Assembly: GCA_009929715.1 (NCBI GenBank)
Contig: RZZX01000003.1
Span: forward strand, 1-64,000
DNA: 64,000 nucleotides
Source: Bacteroidia bacterium
GTDB lineage: Bacteria > Bacteroidota > Bacteroidia > Bacteroidales > Bacteroidaceae
Direction: 5' to 3'
Shown piece after piece: positions 38,387 to 48,867 of this stretch. How positions within the stretch are numbered: position 1 is the stretch's first letter; every line of letters begins with the position of its first letter. Under the pieces are notes generated by a model, which ran no database searches, had not been told where the DNA came from, and worked only from the letters and a program-made list of their open reading frames with translations. The translations under genes were made by a program, and so were the position numbers.

Positions 38387-40522
38387 TTAAAGCAAAAATC
38401 GGACAGAACCTTTATCGGAAAGCGAGATACAAGTGAGTCCGTGCGCTCGACAAGCCATCGCATAGCTCCTTTTTCGCCTTTCAGAAAGGGAAGAGTCGAG
38501 CACCACACACTTGGCTGGTAAGAGGGAAAGGAGGTTTTCGACTTGACCATTAAATCCTTTGCAGAGGTAGAGATAGTCTACTGCCCAAGGGTGAGAAGCG
38601 GTTTGGTGTTTCCAGGTGTTGTCTGTGATTATCGCCACTCGGCAACCACCGAAAGAGAGCATGGAGCGGTGGAATAGGATCTCTTTGCCAGCGTACTCTG
38701 TGGAAACATCAACCGGGGGCTGGAGGTGCAGATGCATCCAGTGGTTGCGGGTTGCGGCACGTAATTGCGACAGCTGGGAGGTGCTATCGGGGGTGACGAG
38801 GTAGGATTGCGACCGACTGACAATGCAGTGAATAGCCGGACAGCCTCTGACATTATAAAAGATGAGTTGCCGATGAGGTGCTAGCTGACTAAAGGAGATT
38901 AAATGGTAGGTGCATAGCAGACATAAAAGAATGAGACCGTTGGCTATTTTCCGTACAGTGGCTTGTGCTTGATAAGAGAGCAGAAGAAAGAGACAGAGAT
39001 AGCACCCCAGAGCTTCTATCGGATCGATCCAAATGCCATCAATAGAAGCATAGGGTAGGTTGTCCAACAAGTGAATTGTTTCACCCAACAAGGTTAGAGC
39101 CCAACCAATAATTCGTGCTAGAAAAGAGGCTAAAACAGGTATCGGAAGGAGCACAACCATCAATACGGCAAGGTAGATAATAAGAGTAACCAACGGGATT
39201 ACTAAGATGTTGGATAGTAGAAAATGGGTAGGAAACCGGTGAAAATAGAGTAATAGAAGGGGTAAAGTTCCTACTTGAGCGGCCATAGAGGTGCTTATCA
39301 AACCATTTAACCACTTGTTTTTGACCTTCAACCTTAATAGCCATCGGTGTATTGGGGGCTGAAGTTGTAAAATGGAAACAACAGCGATAAAAGAGAGTTG
39401 GAAGCCAACATCAAAAAGCCATAGCGGCCGACAGATAAGCATTAATAGCGCTGTACAGGCCACTGTGTTGAGCGTTAGCGGTTGCCGTCTAAGCAGGTAA
39501 GAGGCAGAAAGAATGGAAAACATACTGACCGAACGGATTACGGAAGCCGACAGACCGGTAAGAAAGGCAAATCCCCACAGTAAAGTTAAAGTCATGAGCA
39601 AACGAAAGAGGCCACTGCCACGAAATTTAAAGGGAAGGCGACTACTGAGTAAGGTGATTAAACCAGCCAATAAAGCGACATGAAAGCCAGACAGAGCTAA
39701 GATATGACTAACACCGGCTACGGAGAATTGCTCGCGAACATCGGTACTCAATTCCTCTTTATATCCCACAGTCAGAGCAGCAAGTACGGCAAAATGATCG
39801 GCTTCAAAACCGAGCTTTCGATAGATAGCTAGGAGTTGCTCTCTATGCTTCAGTGCTCGTTCGGAGAAAGAGAGCGAACTCTTCGAAACGGGATGAGCGA
39901 TACGCATCCAACAGCCTTGCCGAACAAATCCTGTAGCGCTAATACCTTGCCGGGTCAGGTAACGTGCATAATCGAATTCATCGAAATTGCCGGCGTTATG
40001 TGGCGATGAAAGAGAGGCATAAAGTAACAGCTCCTCCTTTTTCTGCCACTGAGCTATTGTACTATCTTTGGGGAAATAGAGTAGAGCTTCCCGATTAAGC
40101 GTGCACGTTTGCAAAGAATCAATTTGACTCATCAAGAGCACATGACACATCACGCTTCGCTCCTTTTCTTGGGGAGCATCGAGTAGGCGAACGTGGTAAC
40201 TAGTAGGGGTGTCTGGGCAGTGAAAAACCGTTTTAGACAAGTTCATTTGCACCAAGCTATAACCACCACTCCAACAAGTCAGGAAAGTAAGTCCCCCAAA
40301 GAGCCAACGGTTGGAATAGCTCTTCAAGAAATAGGCTGCTCCCATGAGGCAAGCACTTGAGACAAACAAGACCAAAGCCCAGGTAACGGTATCCATCTCG
40401 CCAAACATCCGGTCGCCACACACAAGGCCCAGAGCGAAAGGTAATAAAAGGCGTACAAAGGGGTATTTATGTTGTGATAAGGTGGTCACAGGTGATCTAT
40501 TTTCAATCGTAGAAGAGCCCAA
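38387..40522 (-). CDS. comEC: ComEC/Rec2 family competence protein
   Basis: VAGVSHILALSGFHVALLAGL and SVIRSVSMFSIL; multi-TM. Confidence 0.88.
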   Translation of the reverse strand: MGSSTIENRSPVTTLSQHKYPFVRLLLPFALGLVCGDRMFGEMDTVTWALVLFVSSACLMGAAYFLKSYSNRWLFGGLTFLTCWSGGYSLVQMNLSKTVFHCPDTPTSYHVRLLDAPQEKERSVMCHVLLMSQIDSLQTCTLNREALLYFPKDSTIAQWQKKEELLLYASLSSPHNAGNFDEFDYARYLTRQGISATGFVRQGCWMRIAHPVSKSSLSFSERALKHREQLLAIYRKLGFEADHFAVLAALTVGYKEELSTDVREQFSVAGVSHILALSGFHVALLAGLITLLSSRLPFKFRGSGLFRLLMTLTLLWGFAFLTGLSASVIRSVSMFSILSASYLLRRQPLTLNTVACTALLMLICRPLWLFDVGFQLSFIAVVSILQLQPPIHRWLLRLKVKNKWLNGLISTSMAAQVGTLPLLLLYFHRFPTHFLLSNILVIPLVTLIIYLAVLMVVLLPIPVLASFLARIIGWALTLLGETIHLLDNLPYASIDGIWIDPIEALGCYLCLFLLLSYQAQATVRKIANGLILLCLLCTYHLISFSQLAPHRQLIFYNVRGCPAIHCIVSRSQSYLVTPDSTSQLSQLRAATRNHWMHLHLQPPVDVSTEYAGKEILFHRSMLSFGGCRVAIITDNTWKHQTASHPWAVDYLYLCKGFNGQVENLLSLLPAKCVVLDSSLSERRKRSYAMACRAHGLTCISLSDKGSVRFLL

Positions 40523-40567
40523 GAAACCAGTTCCGAGCTCTCCTTATCTGTTCCGTTAAGTGCTGGT

Positions 40568-41218
40568 TTAGACTTGTTTTAACCGCACGATCATCTCTTC
40601 CGGCTTTTCGGCTGCAAAGATGGCGTTCCCAGCCACCAACGCATCGGCTCCCGCCTCAACCAATAAGGCAGCAGTCTCTAGGTTCACGCCGCCATCCACT
40701 TCGATCAGTGCGTTCGATCCTGTTTCGGTGATCAGAGCACGCAATTCACGCACCTTGTCGACCGAGTGCTCGATAAATTTCTGTCCCCCGAACCCTGGAT
40801 TAACACTCATAATAAGGACCATATACACCTCTTTGATGATATCTTTCAAGAGGGCAACAGGGGTAGCTGGATTGATCGTTACCGCTGGTTGCATACCAGC
40901 CTCACGAATTTGCTGTATCACGCGATGCAAATGCGGACAAGCCTCATAATGCACATTCATCACATGAGCTCCCAACGCCTTCACTTCAGGAATAAACTTT
41001 TCCGGATGAACAATCATAAGATGCACATCCAAAGGCTTTTTGCTCAACTGAGCAACGTATTTCAGTACCGGAAAGCCAAACGAGATATTCGGTACAAAGA
41101 CACCATCCATGATGTCGATGTGTACCCACTCGGCTTCACTGCGGTTGATCATTTCAATGTCATCGGCCAGATGTCCGAAATCGGCCGAAAGGATAGAGGG
41201 TGAAATTATCGGTTTCAT
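40568..41218 (-). CDS. rpe: Ribulose-phosphate 3-epimerase
   Basis: SPSILSADFGHL, VHIDIMDGVFVPN, SVNPGFGGQ, EVDGGVN. Confidence 0.96.
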   Translation of the reverse strand: MKPIISPSILSADFGHLADDIEMINRSEAEWVHIDIMDGVFVPNISFGFPVLKYVAQLSKKPLDVHLMIVHPEKFIPEVKALGAHVMNVHYEACPHLHRVIQQIREAGMQPAVTINPATPVALLKDIIKEVYMVLIMSVNPGFGGQKFIEHSVDKVRELRALITETGSNALIEVDGGVNLETAALLVEAGADALVAGNAIFAAEKPEEMIVRLKQV

Positions 41219-41242
41219 AACTTATCTGTATTTTCTATGTCA

Positions 41243-42214
41243 CTATTGAATCATTCTACACGCATCGGTCAGGCGATACCCACGAAGTAGTTCATCACTC
41301 TTCAGCCGTTTTTTCCCGGGAAGTTGTAATTCGGTTATCCGAATAAAACCTCCGTCGACAGCCACTTCAATACGTTGTTTACCATCGGTCCGTATAGAGC
41401 CGAATGGCTGCTCATGGGCTTCAAGCACCTTTTCACTTTCAAAGATCTTCACCACAACGGTGTTCCCTTCGGCATCGACCATCTCTGTCCACGCGCCTGG
41501 ATAAGGCGAGAGGCCACGAATAAAATCGTAAATCGACTTAACCGATTGAGTCCAAGCTATCCGACAGGTCTCTTTAAAGATTTTAGGTGCCGACCGAAGT
41601 TCTCCTGCCGGCAACATCTCTTCTTGAGGAATGGGATGCACTTGGTCCAACAAAATAGCATCCACCGTCTCAACGACCAACTGTCCGCCGAGCAGCATCA
41701 GGTTATCGTGTACCACCCCCACATTATCGCTCTCTTTAATAGGAATAGCAACTTGCTGAATCACCTCCCCTGTATCGATCTCATGCTTTAAGAAAAAGGT
41801 AGTAATACCCGTCTGCGTATCACCGTTAATCACCGCCCAATTAATAGGAGCAGCTCCACGGTATTGAGGCAACAAAGAGGCGTGTAAATTGAACGTGCCC
41901 AAGCGTGGCATGTTCCACACCACTTCGGGCAACATGCGGAAAGCAACTACAATCTGTAGATCGGCTTTCCAAGCACGCAGTTCCTCTAAAAAAGCCTCAT
42001 CTTTCAACTTATCGGGTTGTAACAACGGCAAAGCGTGATCCAACGCATATTGCTTCACAGGCGAATACTGAATCTTATGCCCGCGTCCAGCTGGCTTATC
42101 GGGCATTGTAATCACGCCAACAACGTGGTACCCTCCCTCAACCAAACGTTTCAAAGGTTCCACCGCAAAATCGGGCGTTCCCATATAAACGATTCTCAAC
42201 TCTTCTTTTTTCAT
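41243..42214 (-). CDS. fmt: Methionyl-tRNA formyltransferase
   Basis: VYMGTPDFAVEPL; FNLHASLLPQYRGAAPINWAVINGDTQTGIT. Confidence 0.96.
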   Translation of the reverse strand: MKKEELRIVYMGTPDFAVEPLKRLVEGGYHVVGVITMPDKPAGRGHKIQYSPVKQYALDHALPLLQPDKLKDEAFLEELRAWKADLQIVVAFRMLPEVVWNMPRLGTFNLHASLLPQYRGAAPINWAVINGDTQTGITTFFLKHEIDTGEVIQQVAIPIKESDNVGVVHDNLMLLGGQLVVETVDAILLDQVHPIPQEEMLPAGELRSAPKIFKETCRIAWTQSVKSIYDFIRGLSPYPGAWTEMVDAEGNTVVVKIFESEKVLEAHEQPFGSIRTDGKQRIEVAVDGGFIRITELQLPGKKRLKSDELLRGYRLTDACRMIQ

Positions 42215-42310
42215 TCATCTATCTGTTTCAAAACCTCCGGAAAGAGGAGGCTCTATTTTCAAATCATCTCAATCCACTGTTCACTTCACTAAAAGCTAAA
42301 AACAAGCCGT

Positions 42311-44107
42311 CTAGTCTTCCGAGAAGTGAACAAGCACCTGACGGTAAGAATTAAATATCTTCGATTTCGATACAAACCCTTTATACCGCCCTTGACTATC
42401 GACTACCGGCAAATTCCAAGCTTTGGTATCATCGAATGTGCGCATAACCTGCTCCATGTGATCCGTATCATAAATCTTAGCCGGCGCAGAAGTCATCAAC
42501 TTTTGTACTTTAAATCGGTGATAAAGTTCCTGACGGAACATGATGTTACGAATATCATCGAGTAGCACCACTCCGACCAACTCACTGGTCACCTTATCGA
42601 CAACAGGGAAGACATTTCGGTGTGAAGCAGCAATGGCTTTAACCAGCTCTCCGAGGTCCATCTCTGGATTCACCGTTACAAAATCGGTTTCAACCACATT
42701 CTCCATTTTCATGAGCGTAAGCACAGCTTTATCTTTATGATGCGTAATCAACTGCCCTTTTTTAGCCAATCGCATGGAGTAAATGCTATGAGGTTCAAAC
42801 ACGATAATCGTTAGATAAGAGCTTACGGAAACAATCATCAATGGCAGAAACAAGTCGTACCCACCAGTCAGCTCAGCAATTAGGAAAACACCAGTCAACG
42901 GGGCATGCATAACCGCACTCATCACCCCAGCCATCCCCATCAATGCAAAATTGTTTTCTGGCAGATAAGCACTCAACTCAAATTTATTGCTGAAATTAGA
43001 AAAGACAAATCCCGCAATACATCCTAAGTAAAGCGTTGGGGCAAAGATACCACCACACCCACCACCACCATTGGTCGCACTCGATGCAAAGACTTTAAAG
43101 ACGATAATGAGCAACAAGTAAATGAGCAATAAATGACCATAACCGTAAAACAGGGAGTTATTCATCACCACATCCCAATCGGCCGCCCCTTTTCCATTAA
43201 GCAGCAGTTCAATGGTTTCGTAACCTTCACCATAAAGCGGTGGAAAGATAAAGATCAAAATACTGAGCATCAAACCGCCAAGCGCCAATTTCTTATAGGG
43301 ATTGGTTAGCTTACCAAAGAGCCCTTCTACTGAGCTCATAGCACGTGTAAAGTAGAGCGAAACCAACCCACAAAAGATGCCTAGCAAAATAACATACGGA
43401 ATGCGCTCCAACTCGAAAGCCTGATCCAAATGGAACTTAAACATCGCTTCCGTACCGGTAGTCACATAAGAGACAGTGGCTGCGGTCACTGACGAGATGA
43501 GCAGGGGAAGCAACGACGACATGGTCAGGTCGAGCATCAAGACTTCAAGCGTAAAGACCAATCCCGCAATCGGTGCTTTAAAGATTCCGGCAATGGCACC
43601 GGCAGCCCCACAGCCCACGAGCAACATCAAGGTACGATGTTCCATCTTGAACAAACTACCTAAGTTGGACCCAATGGCCGAACCGGTCAGCACAATCGGG
43701 GCCTCTGCTCCAACCGATCCACCAAACCCGATGGTGATGGAACTCGCAATCACAGACGACCAAGTATTGTGTCTTTTGATGCGTCCTTGACGCCGCGAAA
43801 TGCTATATAAGATACGGGTCACTCCATGACTGATATCGTCTTTAACAATGTTTCTCACAAACCAACCCGCTAAGAAAATACCCACTACCGGATAGACCAA
43901 GTAGAGGTAATTGGCCTCGTTAAAATGGAAATTTTCAGTCAAAAGATGCTGAATCTTATGAATGAAGAATTTGAGGAACAAAGCTGCGAAGGCAGTAGAA
44001 ATACCCACCAAAAAGCTCAATATCAGAATAAAATGCTTCTCTTTAATCGTATCTTCACGCCATCTGATAAACCGCTGTAACAAACTAATATTCTCTGGCT
44101 TCTCCAT
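42311..44107 (-). CDS. ClC-type chloride channel with CBS domains
   Basis: GSVGAEAPIVLTGSAIGSNLG, GIFKAPIAGLVFTLEVL; C-terminal CBS pair. Confidence 0.92.
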   Translation of the reverse strand: MEKPENISLLQRFIRWREDTIKEKHFILILSFLVGISTAFAALFLKFFIHKIQHLLTENFHFNEANYLYLVYPVVGIFLAGWFVRNIVKDDISHGVTRILYSISRRQGRIKRHNTWSSVIASSITIGFGGSVGAEAPIVLTGSAIGSNLGSLFKMEHRTLMLLVGCGAAGAIAGIFKAPIAGLVFTLEVLMLDLTMSSLLPLLISSVTAATVSYVTTGTEAMFKFHLDQAFELERIPYVILLGIFCGLVSLYFTRAMSSVEGLFGKLTNPYKKLALGGLMLSILIFIFPPLYGEGYETIELLLNGKGAADWDVVMNNSLFYGYGHLLLIYLLLIIVFKVFASSATNGGGGCGGIFAPTLYLGCIAGFVFSNFSNKFELSAYLPENNFALMGMAGVMSAVMHAPLTGVFLIAELTGGYDLFLPLMIVSVSSYLTIIVFEPHSIYSMRLAKKGQLITHHKDKAVLTLMKMENVVETDFVTVNPEMDLGELVKAIAASHRNVFPVVDKVTSELVGVVLLDDIRNIMFRQELYHRFKVQKLMTSAPAKIYDTDHMEQVMRTFDDTKAWNLPVVDSQGRYKGFVSKSKIFNSYRQVLVHFSED

Positions 44108-44683
44108 TTATTCGCGAATAATCTTAATCACACCACCTTGTCCCAGTTTGATAATACTCGACGGTTTGGGTCGGCTATCATCCTCCTGGCGGCAATTCAC
44201 CACATAATCCACTGCCGATTTAATCTCTTCACTGATCTCCGAGAAATTAGCGGCCCCCGGCTCGCCACTGACGTTGGCCGATGTAGAGACAATCGCTTTT
44301 CTAAACTGCTGACACAAACGGTGAGAAAACTCTTCGTTGGTCACCCGAATACCCACGCTTCCATCTTCGGCTATCAGATTAGCCGCCAAGTTTCGTGCAC
44401 CGGAATAGATAATGGTCAACGGCTTATCGGCCATCTCGATTAAATCCCAAGCAATAGACGGTGCATCTTGCACATAAAAGTCCACCTTAACCGCCGTATC
44501 GACCAAGACCAACAAAGCCTTGCTGTCGGCTCGTTTCTTAATTTCATACACTTTACGAACAGCTGCTTCGTTGGTTGCATCGCAGCCAATACCCCAAACA
44601 GTATCTGTAGGATACAAAATGACACCGCCCTCGTTCATCACTTGGCAGGCCTTCTTGACCTCTTCTTTTAGATTTACTATCAT
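44108..44683 (-). CDS. L-threonylcarbamoyladenylate synthase (Sua5/YciO/YrdC)
   Basis: GGVILYPTDTVWGIGCDATNEAAVRKVYEIKKRA; STSANVSGEP. Confidence 0.93.
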   Translation of the reverse strand: MIVNLKEEVKKACQVMNEGGVILYPTDTVWGIGCDATNEAAVRKVYEIKKRADSKALLVLVDTAVKVDFYVQDAPSIAWDLIEMADKPLTIIYSGARNLAANLIAEDGSVGIRVTNEEFSHRLCQQFRKAIVSTSANVSGEPGAANFSEISEEIKSAVDYVVNCRQEDDSRPKPSSIIKLGQGGVIKIIRE

Positions 44684-44714
44684 TTCTTATCTTTTTTCTA
44701 ATGAGAATGCCACA

Positions 44715-44731
44715 CAAAAGTAGTACTTTTG
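44715..44731. promoter_or_regulatory. Abutting divergent -7 boxes CAAAAGTA-G-TACTTTTG (perfect 17-bp palindrome)
   Basis: TACTTTTG on both strands, 1 bp apart, between divergent genes. Confidence 0.65.
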
Positions 44732-44761
44732 CTCGAAAATAAAAACGATAACAGAAAAACA

Positions 44762-45211
44762 ATGGAAGATTTGATTTTTCATCACACGCTGCCCATTCAA
44801 CTCCGTTTCAACGATGTCGATAAGTTTGGACATGTCAACAACACCGTCTACTTCTCTTTTTACGATCTAGGCAAAACTGAATACTTCGCTTCTGTCTGTC
44901 CGCATGTGGACTGGGAGAAGGATGGCATTGTAGTGGTTCACATTGAAGCCGATTTTGTTTCACAGATTTTCGCGGCAGATCATATTGCCGTACAAACGGC
45001 TGTTTCAGAGATTGGTACCAAGAGCTTTCATCTCATCCAACGGGTTATTGACACCCTTAGTGGAGAGGTAAAATGTCTCTGCCGATCGGTCATGGTAACT
45101 TACGATCTAGAGAAACATGAGTCGAAACCGCTCACTGAAGAGTGGATAGAGGCCATCTGTGCTTATGAGGGAAAGGATGTCAGGAAGAAAAAAGTGGGTG
45201 CAACGCCCTGA
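44762..45211 (+). CDS. Acyl-CoA thioesterase, hot-dog fold
   Basis: RFNDVDKFGHVNNTVYFSFYDLGKTEYF signature. Confidence 0.9.
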   Translation: MEDLIFHHTLPIQLRFNDVDKFGHVNNTVYFSFYDLGKTEYFASVCPHVDWEKDGIVVVHIEADFVSQIFAADHIAVQTAVSEIGTKSFHLIQRVIDTLSGEVKCLCRSVMVTYDLEKHESKPLTEEWIEAICAYEGKDVRKKKVGATP

Positions 45212-45257
45212 AAAGTAGCTTACCACAAGACGAAAAAAAGACGATTTTCTTTTTCAG

Positions 45258-45292
45258 GTTTCAGATACCGCAACAATCACGGTATCTGAAAC
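45258..45292. repeat. 13-bp-arm perfect inverted repeat, 9-nt loop, no T tract
   Basis: GTTTCAGATACCG-CAACAATCA-CGGTATCTGAAAC. Confidence 0.85.
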
Positions 45293-45489
45293 ATACCATT
45301 AGAGGCTCCCAAAGTAGAAAGAAATCAATCGTCTACTCAAAGTGCTCTGGAGAGAGTGAAACGGGCAACAATAAAAAGTGGCCTTCAAATCTAAAAAAAG
45401 AGTCGGATGAGTCGCAAGCAACACTTTTTTTAGTTACTTTTAGGGCGAAAAAAAACACATAACGTAACCTAATCGACTATCGTACATCC

Positions 45490-46989
45490 ATGAATAAACT
45501 AAAAAGACTGCGAATCACGCTTGCCTTGTTCTTTTGGACAGCCATTACTCTTTTGTTTCTCGACTTTACAGGTACCCTACACCATTGGTTAGGTTGGAGT
45601 GCAAAAATACAGTTTATACCCGCATTGCTATCACTTCAAGTCGTTGTTCTGGCAAGTTTGATCATCCTAACGCTTCTCTTTGGCCGAATTTACTGTTCCA
45701 TTTTATGTCCACTTGGCATTTTTCAGGATCTCGTTTCAAGACTCCATACCAAGAAAAAAAGGTTCCGTTACACACCCCCTAAAACGGTTTTGCGATACAG
45801 CTTATTGGGACTATTCAGCTTCTCTCTGATAGCCGGAATGGGGTCGTTGGCTGCTCTATTAGAACCGTACAGCGCATACGGCCGAATGGTTTCGTCTCTA
45901 TTAGCTCCCATTTATCAATGGGGAAATAATTTATTGGCTTACCTTGCTACACAAGTCAACAGTTATGCGTTTTACTCCGTAGACGTTTGGATGAAAGGTA
46001 TCGGCACATTCGTTGTTGCGCTACTCTCTTTTTTAGGTGTTTCGATCCTAGCTTGGCGCGGAGGACGTACCTATTGTAATACGCTTTGCCCGGTAGGTAC
46101 ACTGTTGGGCATGCTCTCTCGCTTCTCTTTTTATAAAATACGGATCCATACAGATACCTGCAACAGTTGCGGGCTCTGTGCAAGCCAATGTAAAGCATCG
46201 TGTATAGACTCTCTCACACACACCATCGACTACACCCGTTGCGTCACTTGCTTTAATTGCATAGATCACTGCAAGAAAGAGGCCATCAGCTATCACCGTT
46301 CATTCGGGAAGCAACCCCCAAAGGTTGAAATAACGGTGGATAAAAACAGCCCAACGGTCAACACCGAACGACGCACCATGCTAGCCGTTACAGGCACTTT
46401 GGTCGGTTCGTCCATCATTCACGCCAAATCCAAACAGACAGACGGGGGGTTGGCCTTTATCGAAGAGAAGCAGATTCCAACGAGGAAAACAGCCCTTGTC
46501 CCGGCAGGCGCACTCAACCAACGCCATTTTGCACAACACTGCACCAGTTGTCAACTGTGTGTCTCGGTTTGTCCCAATCAGGTGCTTCGCCCATCGGCCG
46601 CTCTCTCTACCTTCATGCAACCGGAGATGTCCTATGAACGGGGGTATTGTCGCCCGGAGTGTACCCGCTGTTCTACCGTTTGCCCATCCGGAGCGATTTT
46701 ACCTATTACACCTGCCGATAAATCGGCCATACAAATCGGGCATGCTGTTTGGATCGAAAAAAATTGTGTGGTGCTAACCGATGGGGTGGAGTGTGGCAAC
46801 TGTGCTCATCATTGTCCGGTAGGTGCCATCACGATGATCGAAAGAGCATCCGACAAAGCAGGGGGACCTAAAATACCAATCGTCAATACCGAACGGTGTA
46901 TCGGATGTGGAGCCTGCGAAAACTTATGCCCCGCAAGACCGTTCAGTGCCATTTATGTAGAAGGACACCCCATGCATCGAATCATTTAA
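45490..46989 (+). CDS. Membrane polyferredoxin, NapH-like plus NapG-like fusion
   Basis: Four or more N-terminal TM segments, multiple Cys-rich 4Fe-4S motifs, internal TAT-like TERRTMLAVTGTLVG. Confidence 0.85.
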   Translation: MNKLKRLRITLALFFWTAITLLFLDFTGTLHHWLGWSAKIQFIPALLSLQVVVLASLIILTLLFGRIYCSILCPLGIFQDLVSRLHTKKKRFRYTPPKTVLRYSLLGLFSFSLIAGMGSLAALLEPYSAYGRMVSSLLAPIYQWGNNLLAYLATQVNSYAFYSVDVWMKGIGTFVVALLSFLGVSILAWRGGRTYCNTLCPVGTLLGMLSRFSFYKIRIHTDTCNSCGLCASQCKASCIDSLTHTIDYTRCVTCFNCIDHCKKEAISYHRSFGKQPPKVEITVDKNSPTVNTERRTMLAVTGTLVGSSIIHAKSKQTDGGLAFIEEKQIPTRKTALVPAGALNQRHFAQHCTSCQLCVSVCPNQVLRPSAALSTFMQPEMSYERGYCRPECTRCSTVCPSGAILPITPADKSAIQIGHAVWIEKNCVVLTDGVECGNCAHHCPVGAITMIERASDKAGGPKIPIVNTERCIGCGACENLCPARPFSAIYVEGHPMHRII

Positions 46990-47001
46990 GAACAACCTAT
47001 T

Positions 47002-48399
47002 ATGACTAAAAACAACCGTTCGATCAATCGCCGCCATTTCCTCAAACTATTGGGAGGCGGTGCTGCTATAACCTCCTTAGCCGGTTGCCGAGTTCGTTCC
47101 AAAGAAAGCGAACAGACTAGTACAGGAGAGGTGCCAACCGATAAAATGAGTTACCGCACGAACCCCAAAACGGGCGATCGCATTTCCATTCTCGGCTACG
47201 GTACCATGCGCTGGCCTACCGTCTCGAAGCAGGTCGCTCTCGAAAGCAAAGAGGCTATCGATCAGGAGGCTGTTAATGAGCTGATCGATTACGCCATCGC
47301 ACATGGCGTGAATTACTTCGATACCTCTCCTGTGTATGGGCAAGGGTTCTCGGAACGTGCCACAGGAATGGCTTTAAAGCGTCATCCGCGCCACTCGTTT
47401 TTCCTTGCAACCAAATTGTCGAACTTTGCACCCGAAACTTGGAGTCGCGAGGCTTCTATAGCGATGTATCGAAACTCTTTTAAAGAGTTGCAAGTGGATT
47501 ATATCGATTATATGTTGCTCCACGCTGTGGGGATGGGCAACGGTATGAAGGAATTTGAAGCGCGTTATATCAAAAACGGCGTACTCGACTTCTTATTGCA
47601 AGAGCGACAAGAAGGGCGTATCCGGCATTTGGGATTCTCTTACCACGGTGATATTAAGGTGTTCGATTATTTACTGTCCAAACACGATTTCTATCAGTGG
47701 GATTTTGCACTGATACAGATGAACTACTTGGATTGGAAGCATGCCAAAGAGATCGAACCGCTGAATACGAATGCGGAATATCTCTATACGGCGTTGAGTA
47801 AACAACAAATTCCGGTGATGATCATGGAGCCGCTGCTTGGTGGACGACTTTCGAAAGTGCCCGACCATATTGTGGCTCGCCTTAAACAGCGCGAACCGAA
47901 TAGAAGTGTTGCTTCATGGGCTTTCCGATTTGCCGCCTCTTTTCCCAATGTGCTAACTGTATTGAGTGGCATGACGTATATGGAGCATCTACAAGACAAC
48001 ATCCGTAGTTATGCACCGCTTCAACCGCTAACGGATGAAGAGAAACAGTTTCTCTATCAAACAGCGGGATTGATTGTTCAGTACCCAACCATTCCGTGCA
48101 ACGACTGCAAGTATTGCATGCCTTGTCCGTATGGCATTGATATCCCAACCATCTTGTTGCATTATAATAAATGTGTCAATCAAGGAGAGGTTCCGGAAAG
48201 CCAACAAGCAGAAAATTATCGGGAAGCGCGACAAGCGTTTCTCGTAGGGTACGACCGCAGTGTGCCGCGTTTGCGACAAGCAAGTCACTGTATCGGGTGT
48301 AATCAGTGCACCACACACTGTCCGCAAGGAATTAACATTCCACAGGAATTAAGACGCATCGACCGGTATGTAGAACAACTTAAACAAGGGACTTTGTAA
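47002..48399 (+). CDS. Aldo/keto reductase with TAT-type signal and C-terminal 4Fe-4S clusters
   Basis: NRRHFLKLLGGGAAITSLAGC; AKR residues in YFDTSPVYGQG, FLATKL and MLLH; CNDCKYCMPCPYGIDIP and CIGCNQCTTHCPQGINIP. Confidence 0.9.
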   Translation: MTKNNRSINRRHFLKLLGGGAAITSLAGCRVRSKESEQTSTGEVPTDKMSYRTNPKTGDRISILGYGTMRWPTVSKQVALESKEAIDQEAVNELIDYAIAHGVNYFDTSPVYGQGFSERATGMALKRHPRHSFFLATKLSNFAPETWSREASIAMYRNSFKELQVDYIDYMLLHAVGMGNGMKEFEARYIKNGVLDFLLQERQEGRIRHLGFSYHGDIKVFDYLLSKHDFYQWDFALIQMNYLDWKHAKEIEPLNTNAEYLYTALSKQQIPVMIMEPLLGGRLSKVPDHIVARLKQREPNRSVASWAFRFAASFPNVLTVLSGMTYMEHLQDNIRSYAPLQPLTDEEKQFLYQTAGLIVQYPTIPCNDCKYCMPCPYGIDIPTILLHYNKCVNQGEVPESQQAENYREARQAFLVGYDRSVPRLRQASHCIGCNQCTTHCPQGINIPQELRRIDRYVEQLKQGTL

Positions 48400-48824
48400 T
48401 GGAGGAGCTTATCAAACAACTGCATCGCGGAAATTTCTCATGCGTCATGGCACATCAAGAGAGGATACGTACCTTTAACCGACGAGGGATTATAGATTTG
48501 TATGAACTTTATGAACAAGAGCCTGCTTTTCTTTATGGTGCTAAGATAGCCGATAAAGTGATCGGCAAAGGGGCTGCTGCTTTAATGATTATCAGCGGGG
48601 TTCGTGAAGTGTATGCCGATGTGATTTCTGAATCGGCAACGGACTTGTTTGATAAGCAAGGGGTCAGTTATCGCTATGCTTCACAGGTTCCTTACATCGT
48701 GAACCGAGATAAAACGGGGATGTGTCCGTTGGAAACTCGCTGCCTAACAAGCCACTCGGTCGATGAGCTTCTCCCAATCATCACTGCTTTTGTTGAAGAG
48801 CTGCGTCGACAAACTCCTCAATAA
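48399..48824 (+). CDS. DUF1893-like protein
   Basis: GAKIADKVIGKGAAALMIISGVREVYADVISE; start overlaps the preceding stop. Confidence 0.75.
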   Translation: MEELIKQLHRGNFSCVMAHQERIRTFNRRGIIDLYELYEQEPAFLYGAKIADKVIGKGAAALMIISGVREVYADVISESATDLFDKQGVSYRYASQVPYIVNRDKTGMCPLETRCLTSHSVDELLPIITAFVEELRRQTPQ

Positions 48825-48867
48825 TCCTTTCGCTAACTATCAATCAAACTTTTAAACTAAAAATCCC

